Shown here in pieces: positions 16,713-25,344 of a stretch of DNA of 64,000 nucleotides; positions within the stretch are counted from its first letter, which is position 1; each line of letters starts with the position of its first letter. The notes beneath the pieces were generated by a model. It did not search any database. It saw nothing but the letters and a program-made list of their open reading frames with translations, and was not told the DNA's origin. The translations under genes and the position numbers were made by a program. Origin of the DNA: Nocardioides sp. URHA0020 (lineage in GTDB: Bacteria; Actinomycetota; Actinomycetes; Propionibacteriales; Nocardioidaceae); the NCBI RefSeq assembly GCF_000620705.1, contig NZ_KK211166.1, forward strand, positions 731,117 through 795,116, written 5' to 3'.

Positions 16713-17537
16713 TCAGACGCTGAGCAGCGCCCGGAGCTCCTCGCGCTCGGCGCGGGTGGCCGACGCTGCGCGGAGGGTGGGAGCAGAGCTGACGAGCAGG
16801 CGCGTGTAGGGGTGGTCGGGCTCGTTGATGACGGCGGCAGCGGCGCCCACCTCGACCAGCTCGCCCTGGTAGAGCACGGCGATCCGGTCGGCGATCCCGG
16901 CGACGGATCCGAGGTCGTGGGAGATGAAGACCAGCGCGACCCCCGAGCCGCGGAGCTCCTTGAGGATCTCGAGGACCTGCACCCGGTTGGCCGAGTCCAG
17001 CGCGCTGACCGGCTCGTCGAGGACGATCAGCCGCGGCTCGGTCACCAGCGCCCGGGCGACGGCGACCCGCTGCCGCTGGCCGCCGGAGATCTCGCCCGGC
17101 ACCTTGGGGAGCAGGTCGGCCGAGAGGTGCACCCGGTCCAGGAAGGTCCGGGCCCGGGCCACCGCCTCGCGGCGCGACACGCCCTGGATCAGCAGCGGCT
17201 CGACCAAGGAGTCCTCGATCGTGAGGTCGGGGTCCAGGCTGCGCAACGGGTCCTGGAAGACGTACTGCACGACGCCACGGCGACGCAGCCGGCGCCACTG
17301 GCGCTCGCGGTAGCCGCTGACGTCCTCGCCGTCGATGACGATCCGGCCGCCCGAGCTCGGCACCAGGCCGAGCACCGCGCGCGCCAGGGTCGACTTGCCC
17401 GACCCGGTCTCGCCGATCAGCCCGACCGTCTCGCCGGCCGACACGTCGAGCGAGACGCCCTGGAGCGCCTGCCGACGCCGGCGACGCAGGCCGTAGTGGA
17501 CGTCGAGGTCGCTGACCTGCAGGACGGGCGCGGTCAT
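16713..17537 (-). CDS. ABC transporter ATPase, DppF/OppF type
   Basis: The 274-residue ATPase has Walker A GETGSGKSTLA, signature ISGGQRQRVAVARAL, Walker B LIVLDEPVSALD and the H-loop FISHDL. A C-terminal HPYTRLL segment is typical of oligopeptide/nickel-type importers. The ATG at 17537 overlaps the previous gene's stop (ATGA), so the longer upstream frame is not used. It forms the ATPase pair with the next gene in a Dpp-type importer. Confidence 0.9.
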   Translation of the reverse strand: MTAPVLQVSDLDVHYGLRRRRRQALQGVSLDVSAGETVGLIGETGSGKSTLARAVLGLVPSSGGRIVIDGEDVSGYRERQWRRLRRRGVVQYVFQDPLRSLDPDLTIEDSLVEPLLIQGVSRREAVARARTFLDRVHLSADLLPKVPGEISGGQRQRVAVARALVTEPRLIVLDEPVSALDSANRVQVLEILKELRGSGVALVFISHDLGSVAGIADRIAVLYQGELVEVGAAAAVINEPDHPYTRLLVSSAPTLRAASATRAEREELRALLSV

Positions 17538-18412
17538 GACGCCTGCTCCTCGGGCACGTTCTTCCCCTTCACGAACCGGTGGAGGCCGTACTGCTCGTGC
17601 TCGTCGATGAGCAGACGGGTGTAGTCGTGCTCGGGGCGGTAGAGCACCTGCGAGGTGGGCCCGTGCTCGACGACCGCGCCGTCGCGCATCACCAGGACCT
17701 CCTCGCACAGCTGGGCGACGACCGCGAGGTCGTGGGAGACCACGACCAGTGCCAGCCCGGTGCTGTCGCGCAGGTCGGCGAGCAGGTCGAGGATCTCGGC
17801 CTGCACGGTCACGTCGAGGGCGGTGGTCGCCTCGTCCGCGATCAGCACCTGGGGGTCGGCCGCGCAGGCCGCGGCGATCAGGATCCTCTGCAGCATGCCG
17901 CCGGAGAGCTCGTGGGGGTACTGGCTGTAGACGAGCTCGGGCTGGCGCAGGTGCACCGCCTGGAGGAGCTCGATCGCACGGTGGCGGGCCTCACGCCGCT
18001 TGAGCCCCTTCTTCACCCGCAGCACCTCGGCGACCTGGGGGCCGACCTGGATCGACGGGTTCAGGTACGACGCGGGGTCCTGGAAGACGGCGCTGATCGT
18101 GCTGCCCCGCAGGGCCGTCCACTCACGGCTGCCGAGCGTCGAGATGTCGGCCCCGGCGATCTCGATGCTGCCGGAGGTGACGGCGAGGTTGGCCGGCAGG
18201 ATGCCCAGCGCCGCCCGGCAGGTGAGGGTCTTGCCGCTCCCGGACTCCCCCACGACGCCCACGACCTTGCCGGGGGTCAGCTCGAGGCTGACGCCGTGCA
18301 CGATCTCGGCGCCGGTGTGCGGGTTGCCGATGCGTACGTCGCGCAGACTCAGCACCGGGTCGACGGTGGGCGCCGGTCGTACGGCGGCGGGCTTCTCGGA
18401 CAACAGGGTCAT
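17534..18412 (-). CDS. ABC transporter ATPase, DppD/OppD type
   Basis: The 292-residue ATPase has Walker A GESGSGKTLTC, signature LSGGMLQRILIAAA and Walker B VLIADEATTALD. The Q-loop sits in FQDPASYLNPS and the H-loop in VVSHDL. MLQR in place of QRQR/MRQR in the signature is common in DppD-type subunits. The start overlaps the permease stop by 4 nt. The C-terminal region EHDYTRLLIDEH matches the OppD family extension, shortened. Confidence 0.9.
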   Translation of the reverse strand: MTLLSEKPAAVRPAPTVDPVLSLRDVRIGNPHTGAEIVHGVSLELTPGKVVGVVGESGSGKTLTCRAALGILPANLAVTSGSIEIAGADISTLGSREWTALRGSTISAVFQDPASYLNPSIQVGPQVAEVLRVKKGLKRREARHRAIELLQAVHLRQPELVYSQYPHELSGGMLQRILIAAACAADPQVLIADEATTALDVTVQAEILDLLADLRDSTGLALVVVSHDLAVVAQLCEEVLVMRDGAVVEHGPTSQVLYRPEHDYTRLLIDEHEQYGLHRFVKGKNVPEEQAS

Positions 18413-19308
18413 CGGGCACCTCCGGAGTGGGCGGTCGCGTTCTGGTCGGACGCGTCGTGCGCGGACCGCACGTCGCGCCGGTGGGTCACGAACGCCCGGC
18501 CGGCCTCGCCGGAGACGTCGCGGATCGTGTCGGCGAGCAGGTTGCTCGCCCAGACGGTGAGCATGATCAGGATCGCCGGGGCGAGCGGCGCCCACGGCTG
18601 GTAGTCGAGGTAGCCGAGGTCCGAGGCGAGCAGGCCACCCCAGGTCGGCGCCGGTGGCTGCACACCGATCCCGAGGAAGGTGAGGCTCGAGACGATGATG
18701 AAGCCGACGCCGATGGTCTGCGCCAGCGCGATCGCGATCGGCGGCAGCACCTTGGCCCACACGTGCCGGCGCACGACCCAGCCGACGGAGGCGCCGGAGA
18801 TGATCGCGGCCTCGACGTACTGCGACCGCGCGACGGCGAGCGTCGCCGCCCGCGAGACGCGGTAGAAGAGCGGCGAGACCAGCACGCCGGTCACGAGCAT
18901 CGCCTGGGTCAGGCCGTTGCCCAGCAGGGCCGTGACCGCGACCGCGAAGAGCAGGAACGGCAGCGCGACCAGGGTGTCGGCCAGGCGCAGCGTGCCCCAC
19001 TCGAAGACCCGGCCGAGGTAGACGGACAGGATGCCCGGGACCGCGCCGACCCCGAGCGCCACGAGCGCCACCTCGAGCGAGGCCAGCACGCTGACCCGGG
19101 ACCCGTCGAGCAGGCGGCTGAACGTGTCGCGGCCCAGGTAGTCGGTGCCCAGCCAGTGCGACCAGGACACGCTGGCCAGGGTGTTGTCGCTGGTGGCCAG
19201 CGGGTCCTGCGGCGCGAGCACCGGGCCCAGTGCGGCCAGCAGTGCGATCAGGACCAGCAGCCCGACCGCGATCCGGCCGGACGGCAGGGAGAGGACTCGG
19301 CGGACCAC
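18409..19308 (-). CDS. ABC transporter permease, DppC/OppC type
   Basis: The 299-residue inner-membrane protein has an N-terminal TM segment, the conserved periplasmic SHWLGTDYLGRDTFSRLLDGSR of DppC permeases, about five further TM segments, and the EAA-type loop EAAIISGASVGWVVRRHVWAKVLPP that contacts the ATPases. The start codon is GTG, 1 nt after the stop of the partner permease. The C-terminal tail after RDVSGEAGRAF is longer and more polar than usual. Confidence 0.9.
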   Translation of the reverse strand: MVRRVLSLPSGRIAVGLLVLIALLAALGPVLAPQDPLATSDNTLASVSWSHWLGTDYLGRDTFSRLLDGSRVSVLASLEVALVALGVGAVPGILSVYLGRVFEWGTLRLADTLVALPFLLFAVAVTALLGNGLTQAMLVTGVLVSPLFYRVSRAATLAVARSQYVEAAIISGASVGWVVRRHVWAKVLPPIAIALAQTIGVGFIIVSSLTFLGIGVQPPAPTWGGLLASDLGYLDYQPWAPLAPAILIMLTVWASNLLADTIRDVSGEAGRAFVTHRRDVRSAHDASDQNATAHSGGAR

Positions 19309-19309
19309 G

Positions 19310-20311
19310 TCACACCCCCCGCTGCGAGGCCGGCGTGACGCGGGCCAGCACGAGGTTCACGAGCAGGTTGAAGGAGACGACCATCAAGATCGAGACCACG
19401 AGCACTCCTTGGACGGCAGGGACGTCACCGGCCTGGGCCGAGTCGTTGGCGAAGCGGCCGAAGCCCTGGAGCCCGAAGATCCACTCCGTGACCACCGAGG
19501 CGCCGACCAGCGACGGGAACTTCAGGCCGAGCGTCGCCACCGCCGGCCCCATGGCGTTGCGGAGCACGTGGACGAAGAAGATCCGGCGCGCGCCGAGCCC
19601 CCGCACGAGCGCGCCGGAGACGTAGTTCTCGCGGTAGGCTGCGATCAGGCCGCTGCGCAGCTGGCGCGCGACGTCGGCGACCACGTCGAAGCTCAGGGCG
19701 ACCGCGGGCAGCAGGATGTGCGAGAGCCACGGCGACACCCCGTCCGCGAGCGGGACGTAGCCCGCCGACGGGAACCAGCCCAGGCCGACCGCGAAGATCG
19801 TCACCAGCACGATGCCGACCACGAACGCCGGCATCACCGACACGATCGTCACGAAGCCGGTGATCGCCCGGTCGACCCACGTCGTACGCCGCAGGGCAGC
19901 CACCGTGCCGAGCACGAAGCCCGCCACGATGCCGATCCCCATCGCCAGCAGGGCGATGGAGAGGCTGACCCCGAGACCCAGCCCGATCAGGGTCGACACG
20001 TCGGCGCCGTTGACCCAGCTGGTGCCGAGGTCGCCGTGCAGCACGCCGGTGAACCAGGTCCAGTACTGCTCGAGGAACGGCTGGTCCAGCCCCCACTGGC
20101 TCTCGACGCGCGCGACCGCCTCGGGCGTCGCGTCCTCGCCGAGCTGGATGTGGGCCGGGCTGAGGCCGCTCAGCGAGCGCAGGGCGAAGGTCACGAACGT
20201 CGCCAGCAGGAAGACCGGGACGACGATCGCGACCGACTTCGTCACCGTCACCAGGGTGCGGACGGCGCCGTGCCGCACCCTGGCGACGGTGACCAAGGTG
20301 GCGACCGCCAT
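19310..20311 (-). CDS. ABC transporter permease, DppB/OppB type
   Basis: The 333-residue protein has about six TM segments. It carries the DppB landmarks GLDQPFLEQYWTWFTGVLHGDLGTSW near residue 75-100 and the EAA loop RENYVSGALVRGLGARRIFFVHVLRNA. The ATG shares one base with the TGA of the binding-protein gene (TGATG), showing tight coupling. It pairs with the DppC-type permease to form the membrane channel. Confidence 0.9.
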   Translation of the reverse strand: MAVATLVTVARVRHGAVRTLVTVTKSVAIVVPVFLLATFVTFALRSLSGLSPAHIQLGEDATPEAVARVESQWGLDQPFLEQYWTWFTGVLHGDLGTSWVNGADVSTLIGLGLGVSLSIALLAMGIGIVAGFVLGTVAALRRTTWVDRAITGFVTIVSVMPAFVVGIVLVTIFAVGLGWFPSAGYVPLADGVSPWLSHILLPAVALSFDVVADVARQLRSGLIAAYRENYVSGALVRGLGARRIFFVHVLRNAMGPAVATLGLKFPSLVGASVVTEWIFGLQGFGRFANDSAQAGDVPAVQGVLVVSILMVVSFNLLVNLVLARVTPASQRGV

Positions 20312-21852
20312 CAGTCGTCCCCGATGGTCACGCCGGTCCAGTCGACGTGGCCGGGGATGGGAGTGAGGTCGGAGATCTTCTTGGTCTTGGTGAAGAGGTT
20401 CGGCGAGGAGTAGGTGAAGACGAGCGCGCCGCTCTTCAGGCCGGCCCGGGTCGCCGCCTGCAGGACCTGGGGGTAGTCGGCCGCGTCCAGCGGCGTCTGC
20501 CGCACCTTGGCGACGGCTGCCTCGAAACCGGCGGGCTCGTACGGCGTGCTCAGGTTCAGCGGGCCGTCCGGGCCGAAGTGGGCCGTGAGCGTCTGGACCG
20601 CAGAGTCACGACCGGTGGTGCCGTAGAGCGAGAGCGTCAGGTCCTTGGCGAAGAACGGGGTGGCCCAGTTCTTGTCGACCTTGATGTTCACCTTGATGCC
20701 GACGGCACCGAGCTGGGACTGGACGATCTCCGCCTCGGGCGTGGCCGCGGGGATCACCAGGTCGAGCTTGACCTGACCTTGCTTGTAGCCCGCCTCGGTG
20801 AGCAGCTGCTTGGCCTTCTCCGGGTCGTAGGGGTAGGGGTCCTCCGACTGCGGGTCGTAGGCGACGTACTCCTTCGGGAAGGGCTGGTCGGTGACCGCGC
20901 CGTACCCGAAGGTCAGCTTGTCGACGAACTCCTGGCGGTCGACCGCGTAGCGCACGGCGTCGACGACCTTCGGGTCGGTGAAGGGCTTCTTGTTCACGTT
21001 GATGCTGATGTTGGAGGCGTTGAAGCCGGGCTGGACGAAGACGTCGAGCCCGGCCTTCTTGGCCGCCCCCGCCTGGCTCGGGTCGAGGTCGGCGAAGTTG
21101 TAGACCCCCGTCTTCAGGCCGTTGACGACCGTCGAGGCGTCGGGGGCCGAGACCAGCTCCACCTTGTCGATGTGGATGTTCTTCGCGTCCCAGTAGTCGG
21201 GGTTCTTCTCGAGCACGGCCTTGGTGCCGGGCACCAGCTGGGTGATGGTGAAGGGACCCGCGCCGATCGGCGCCTGGTCGAGCTTCTCCGGGTCGGCGGC
21301 GGCCCGGGGACTGGCCACCTGCAGCACGCGCTCGCCGAGGAGCTGCGGGATCTGGTAGTCGACCTGGCTCAGGTCGAGGACCACGTCGAGACCGTCGGCG
21401 GTGACCGTCTTGATGGACGTCAGGTCACCGAAGAGCGCCGAGTTCTTCTGCTTCTGCGCCCGCTCGATCGCGTCCTTGATCGCGGTGCCGTCGACCGGCG
21501 TCCCGTCGGTGAACTTCAGGCCCTTGCGGAGGTGGAAGGTGACCTGGTCCCCGGCCGCGTTGTAGTCCCAGCTCTCGGCCAGGTCCGGGACGGCCTTGCC
21601 GTCCTTGTCGGTGCGCGTCAGCGAGGCGTAGACGAGGGCGAGCTGGCGGAACTGGGCGCCGCTGCCCGAGACCACCGGGTCCCAGTGGGTGGGGAAGTAG
21701 GACGAGGCCCACTTCAGGGTGGCGTCGCCACCGCTGGCCCCCGAGGCGCTGCTGTCACCGCCGCACGCGGCGAGGGTGGTCGAGAGCGAGAGGGCGAGCA
21801 CGGCGCCGAGTGCTGCGCCGCGGAGACGGTGGGTGGTGTGTCGCAGGGACAT
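20311..21852 (-). CDS. ABC transporter substrate-binding lipoprotein, family 5
   Basis: The 513-residue protein has a lipoprotein signal peptide with lipobox LAAC at about residue 30. A family-5 (DppA/OppA/NikA) solute-binding fold follows: VYASLTRTDKDGKAVPDLAESW, VTFHLRKGLKFTDGTPV and APIGAGPFTI. It would be anchored outside the membrane and deliver ligand to the permeases. The family binds peptides, nickel chelates, glutathione and other bulky polar molecules. Between two DszA-type monooxygenases, an organosulfur ligand is the best inference. Confidence 0.9.
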   Translation of the reverse strand: MSLRHTTHRLRGAALGAVLALSLSTTLAACGGDSSASGASGGDATLKWASSYFPTHWDPVVSGSGAQFRQLALVYASLTRTDKDGKAVPDLAESWDYNAAGDQVTFHLRKGLKFTDGTPVDGTAIKDAIERAQKQKNSALFGDLTSIKTVTADGLDVVLDLSQVDYQIPQLLGERVLQVASPRAAADPEKLDQAPIGAGPFTITQLVPGTKAVLEKNPDYWDAKNIHIDKVELVSAPDASTVVNGLKTGVYNFADLDPSQAGAAKKAGLDVFVQPGFNASNISINVNKKPFTDPKVVDAVRYAVDRQEFVDKLTFGYGAVTDQPFPKEYVAYDPQSEDPYPYDPEKAKQLLTEAGYKQGQVKLDLVIPAATPEAEIVQSQLGAVGIKVNIKVDKNWATPFFAKDLTLSLYGTTGRDSAVQTLTAHFGPDGPLNLSTPYEPAGFEAAVAKVRQTPLDAADYPQVLQAATRAGLKSGALVFTYSSPNLFTKTKKISDLTPIPGHVDWTGVTIGDD

Positions 21853-21900
21853 GATGAGTCTTTCTGTGGAAGCCGAGATGGAGGTGGGTGCGGAGGGAGC

Positions 21901-23262
21901 TCAGGAGACGAGCACGGGCTCGTCCTGGGGTGCGGCCGCGCGCGCCGCGGTGTAGCGGTTCTCGGGCTCGGGGAGGCCGAGGTTGCCGCGCAGGGTGGTC
22001 GACTCGTACTCGCTGCGCACGACACCGCGCTCGCGCAGGATCGGGAGCACCCGGTCGGTGAAGAGCGCGAACTCGCTCGCGGCGTTGACCGAGATGCTGA
22101 TGCCGTCGAACGCGCCGGCGTCGTACCAGGTCTGGATGGCGTCGGCGACCGTCGCGGGCGAGCCGACGAACGGCGAGCTCCACGACTGGCTGAACCGCTC
22201 GACGACCTGGCGCAGCGTCAGGCCCTCGTCGCGGGCCAGCTTGGTGATCGCGTTGGCCTGGGTGCGGAAGCTGCGCTCGCCCGCGTCACCGACGTCGGGG
22301 AAGGCGGCGTCCAGGTCGTACTGGCTGAAGTCGTGCCAGCCGAACGGCCGGCCCAGCTCCTTGAGGCCGCGCTCGAAGCTCTTGCTGCCCAGGATCGCGT
22401 CCTGCTTGGCCCGAGCCTCCTCGTCGGTCTCGCCGATGATCGGGAAGATGCCCGGCATGATCAGGACGTGGTCGGGGTTGCGGCCCTTGGCCGCGGCCCG
22501 CTCTCGCAGCTCGGTGCGGAAGGCCTGCGCCTGCTCCAGGGTGGCGGCGTGGGTGAAGATCGCGTCGGCGATCTCGGCGCCCAGGTCCCGGCCTTCCTCG
22601 GAGTCACCGGCCTGGAAGATCACCGGGTGCGCCTGCGGTGAGCGCTCCAGGTTGAGCGGCCCGACGACCGAGAAGTGCTCGCCCCGGTGGTCGAGCGTGT
22701 GCAGCTTGGTCGGGTCCAGGAAGACCCCGGTCTCCTTGTCGCGCGGGAGGGCGTCGGCCTCGTAGGAGTCCCACAGGCCCTGCGACACCCGCACGTGCTC
22801 GAGCGCCCGGCCGTACCTCGTCGGGTAGTCGAAGTGCTCGTCGCGGCTGTAGTTGCCGGCCGTGCCCGCGTCACCGCTGGTGACGACGTTCCAGCCGGCC
22901 CGCCCCCGGCTGATGTGGTCGAGCGAGGCGAACCGCCGCGCCAGGTTGAAGGGCGAGTTGTACGACGTGGTCGCGGTGCCCACCAGCCCGATGTGGTGGG
23001 TCTGCAGGGCGAGGGCCGAGAGCAGCGTGAGCGGCTCCAGCCGGCTGAGGTAGTGGTGCGGGGAGTCGGGGGTGATGAACTGGCTGTCGACGATGAAGAC
23101 CAGGTCGAACTTGGCCGCCTCGGCCTCCTGGGCCCGGGCGACGTACCAGTCGACGTCGACGCTCGCGTCGGCCGGGATCTCGGGGTCGAGCCAGGTGCGG
23201 TGCTGGCCGGGCCCTCCGACGCCGAGCAGGATCGCGCCGAGCTTGAGGGTGCGACGGGACAT
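21901..23262 (-). CDS. NtaA/SnaA/DszA family FMN-dependent monooxygenase (copy 2), first structural gene of operon
   Basis: The 453-residue protein is a clear paralogue of the copy at 15.3-16.7 kb. It has LGVGGPGQHRTW, LVFIVDSQFITPDSPHHYLS, GTATTSYNSPFNLARRFASLD, GRAGWNVVTSGD and FQAGDSEEGRDLGAE. Divergence between the copies is substantial, especially in the substrate-facing middle, so they probably act on different substrates or steps. An AGAGAGG site lies 8-14 nt before the ATG. Upstream are a possible attenuator hairpin and a cysteine-rich leader peptide. Confidence 0.9.
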   Translation of the reverse strand: MSRRTLKLGAILLGVGGPGQHRTWLDPEIPADASVDVDWYVARAQEAEAAKFDLVFIVDSQFITPDSPHHYLSRLEPLTLLSALALQTHHIGLVGTATTSYNSPFNLARRFASLDHISRGRAGWNVVTSGDAGTAGNYSRDEHFDYPTRYGRALEHVRVSQGLWDSYEADALPRDKETGVFLDPTKLHTLDHRGEHFSVVGPLNLERSPQAHPVIFQAGDSEEGRDLGAEIADAIFTHAATLEQAQAFRTELRERAAAKGRNPDHVLIMPGIFPIIGETDEEARAKQDAILGSKSFERGLKELGRPFGWHDFSQYDLDAAFPDVGDAGERSFRTQANAITKLARDEGLTLRQVVERFSQSWSSPFVGSPATVADAIQTWYDAGAFDGISISVNAASEFALFTDRVLPILRERGVVRSEYESTTLRGNLGLPEPENRYTAARAAAPQDEPVLVS

Positions 23263-23291
23263 GGGGATACCTCTCTGGGTATGACGGCTGG

Positions 23292-23315
23292 GCGCCGCGG
23301 CAGGGTGCCGGGCGC
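23292..23315 (-). promoter_or_regulatory. Possible attenuator hairpin in operon leader
   Basis: Between the leader-peptide stop and the monooxygenase start, the transcript can fold GCGCC-CGGCA-CCC-TGCCG-C-GGCGC, a 10-bp stem with a single bulged base. It sits 29 nt before the ATG. It could act as an attenuator or block ribosome loading when the leader peptide is translated quickly. Folding was judged by eye only. Confidence 0.35.
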
Positions 23316-23399
23316 GGGCGACGGACGGGCGACGGACTCGAAGCGAGAGGTCCGGCGTCGGGAGCGGGAGAAGGTCAGGCGGTCGTCAGGTGCGAGTGC

Positions 23400-23495
23400 T
23401 CAGCAGCCGCGACAGCCGGTGGCTCCGTGACGCGCGAGGTCGAGCCACCGACGACAGACCAGCATCAGGCGCTGGTGCGTGGTGTGCTGGTCCAT
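23400..23495 (-). CDS. Cysteine-rich leader peptide of the organosulfur operon
   Basis: This 31-codon ORF starts MDQHTTHQRLMLV and ends CRRWLDLARHGATGCRGC. The RR-x-x-DL-x-R core and terminal Cys-x-x-Cys match the short 'putative leader peptides' that precede sulfur genes in actinobacteria. In mycobacteria, Cys-rich leaderless ORFs of this kind act as cysteine-responsive attenuators. Three of the 31 residues are Cys, two of them in the last four codons. TTGGAC at 23528-23533 and an AT-rich hexamer 17 nt on suggest a promoter only about 10 nt before the ATG. It is too short for normal gene callers. Confidence 0.65.
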   Translation of the reverse strand: MDQHTTHQRLMLVCRRWLDLARHGATGCRGC

Positions 23496-23504
23496 GGTCA
23501 CAAG

Positions 23505-23594
23505 CATGATGGCGGCTTCCCGGGAGTGTCCAACGATGTTTCATGATGGCGATCGATCATCAACTGTGATGCTTAGTCTAGTAGCCTACTAGAC
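23505..23594. promoter_or_regulatory. LysR/operon divergent control region: direct repeats and 19-bp palindrome
   Basis: GTCTAGTAGCCTACTAGAC at 23576-23594 is a perfect 9+1+9 palindrome and abuts the LysR start codon. CATGATGGCG occurs at 23505-23514 and again at 23542-23551 as a direct repeat, the first overlapping the putative -10 box of the leader peptide. Together they look like an autoregulatory site and an activator site for the LysR protein. Confidence 0.55.
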
Positions 23595-24473
23595 ATGAAC
23601 CACATACTGGACATCGCGCCGCTGCGCAGCCTGGTCGCGGTCGCCGATCGCGGCGGCTTCCAGCGGGCCGCGACGTCCCTCCACCTCAGCCAGGGCGCCG
23701 TGAGCCAGCACGTACGGCGACTGGAGGCCGCGGTCGGCCGGCCCCTGGTGGAGCGGGTCGGTCGGGGCTCGCAGTTCACCCCCGACGGCGAGCAGCTGCT
23801 CAGCCATGCCCGCCGCATCCTGGCGACCCACGACGAGGCGCTGCGCAGCTTCGGCGTCGAGACCGAGGAGACGCTGGTCATCGGCTCGACCGAGCACGCC
23901 GCCGCGCAGCTGCTGCCCTACCTGGCGGCGGCGCTGGAGGAGACGCTGCCCGACCACAACGTGCGCTTCCGCATCGACCGCGGCACGGCGCTGCGCGAAG
24001 GCGTCGCGGCGGGTCGGCTCGACCTCGCCCTGCTGCTCGGTCCCGCGGAGGACCCGCGCGCCACCCCGGTCGGTGAGCTGGAGCTCACCTGGTACGCCGC
24101 CCCGGGATGGAGCCGGCCGCCCGATCCCCTGCCCCTGGTGGCCTTTGACGCACCCTGCGCCCTGAGGAGCCGAGCGCTCGAGACGCTCTCGGAGGCCGGC
24201 GTCGCGGCCGTGGTGGGGGCCGAGGCCAACCAGCTGGCCGGCGTGCACGCCGCCGTCAGCGCCGGTCTCGGCGTCGCCCTGATGGCGACGCTCGGCCAGA
24301 CTCCCTCGGGCGTCGAGTCCCGTGCCGACCTCCCGCGAGCGCACCCGCTGCCGCTGGCGGTCTGGGCGCGCGAGGGGCTCGGCGCCGACATCGCGTCACT
24401 GGCCGCCGCAGCCCTGCAACGCCTGCTCACCGACCCGCAGATCACCGACCTCACGTACGCCGAAGGAGCCTGA
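23595..24473 (+). CDS. LysR family transcriptional regulator (of organosulfur operon)
   Basis: The 292-residue protein has an N-terminal winged HTH (LRSLVAVADRGGFQRAATSLHLSQGAVSQHVRRLEAAVG) and a periplasmic-binding-like effector domain from about residue 90. It is divergent from the ten-gene sulfur operon, the usual layout for a LysR activator. The palindrome immediately before its ATG leaves no space for a ribosome site, so the mRNA is probably leaderless or translation starts without Shine-Dalgarno. CysB/Cbl-type regulators sense O-acetylserine or sulfur compounds; the ligand here is unknown. Confidence 0.88.
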   Translation: MNHILDIAPLRSLVAVADRGGFQRAATSLHLSQGAVSQHVRRLEAAVGRPLVERVGRGSQFTPDGEQLLSHARRILATHDEALRSFGVETEETLVIGSTEHAAAQLLPYLAAALEETLPDHNVRFRIDRGTALREGVAAGRLDLALLLGPAEDPRATPVGELELTWYAAPGWSRPPDPLPLVAFDAPCALRSRALETLSEAGVAAVVGAEANQLAGVHAAVSAGLGVALMATLGQTPSGVESRADLPRAHPLPLAVWAREGLGADIASLAAAALQRLLTDPQITDLTYAEGA

Positions 24474-25009
24474 TGTCCACCTCACCCCAGCCGAAGCACG
24501 TGCCTGCCGGCTCCACCGACTCCGAGCTGGTCCGTACGCCGAGCGGCGTGCTGGTGCCGGCGGTGATCGACCCCTTCCACCGGGCCCTGCACCGGGTCGC
24601 GCCCAGCGGCCTGATCGGCCAGACCACCCAGACCGCCGGCATGAGGCGGCTGGAGGCGATCAGCGGCAAGACGGTGGGCGCTCACCATCTCTGGATGGGC
24701 CAGACCCACGTGCCGGCGTCGACCGCGTCGGCCAACCACCACCACGGCGCCTCGGAGACCGCGATCTACGTGGTCTCGGGCAACCCGGCGTTCGTCTTCC
24801 TCGACGTCGACGGCGAGGAGCCGACGGAGACCCGGATCGAGGCGGGGCCCGGCGACTACATCTTCGTGCCGCCGTACGTGCCGCACCGCGAGGAGAACCC
24901 GGACCCGGACGTCGAGGCCGTCGTGGTCATCGCCCGCACGACCCAGGAGGCGATCGTGGTCAACCTCGACGGCCTCGACTGGTCGGGCGTGGACCTCGGC
25001 ACGACCTGA
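24473..25009 (+). CDS. Cupin-domain protein
   Basis: The 178-residue protein has a cupin fold with metal-binding motif 1 ANHHHGASETAIYVVSGNP (His cluster and Glu) and motif 2 GPGDYIFVPPYVPHREENP. It is a likely metal-binding small-molecule enzyme or sensor. The ATG overlaps the LysR stop (TGATG), so the two are co-expressed, and it may modify or bind a product of the pathway. Metal and reaction are not determinable. Confidence 0.85.
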   Translation: MSTSPQPKHVPAGSTDSELVRTPSGVLVPAVIDPFHRALHRVAPSGLIGQTTQTAGMRRLEAISGKTVGAHHLWMGQTHVPASTASANHHHGASETAIYVVSGNPAFVFLDVDGEEPTETRIEAGPGDYIFVPPYVPHREENPDPDVEAVVVIARTTQEAIVVNLDGLDWSGVDLGTT

Positions 25010-25013
25010 CCGG

Positions 25014-25343
25014 TCAGTCGACGCGGTGCCAGCCGGCGGGGACGTGGAGGTTGTCGTTGAGGCAGTCCTCCTCGTCGCCGCTGCCGTGCCGGATCAGGGT
25101 CCAGCCGCGCTTGTCGCAGTTGTAGGCCATCGGCCGGTTGCCGAGCGGGTCCCAGGTCACACCGGTCGGCAGGGTGGCGTCGACGGGGTAGCACGCGCTG
25201 CCGGCCGGCGCCTCACCGTGCGAGCACACCCACTCGTCGCCCATCGGGTCGACGACGTAGAGGAACGCCAGCCCGAGGAGGGGTGCGGCGACGACTCCGG
25301 CGACGACCAGCGCGGCCACGAGGATCCAGCGGTTGCGCGTCAC
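25014..25343 (-). CDS. Small membrane-anchored hypothetical protein
   Basis: The 109-residue product begins with a basic stretch (VTRNRW), one TM segment (ILVAALVVAGVVAAPLLGLAFLY), and then an exported or cytoplasmic domain with four cysteines (WVCSHG, ACYP, YNCDKRGW, EEDCLND). Conserved aromatics such as YNCDKRGWTLIRH suggest a small disulfide-stabilised domain. The GTG start is chosen because it follows the stop of the YiaA-like gene by one base. The family is not recognised. Confidence 0.6.
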   Translation of the reverse strand: MTRNRWILVAALVVAGVVAAPLLGLAFLYVVDPMGDEWVCSHGEAPAGSACYPVDATLPTGVTWDPLGNRPMAYNCDKRGWTLIRHGSGDEEDCLNDNLHVPAGWHRVD

Positions 25344-25344
25344 G

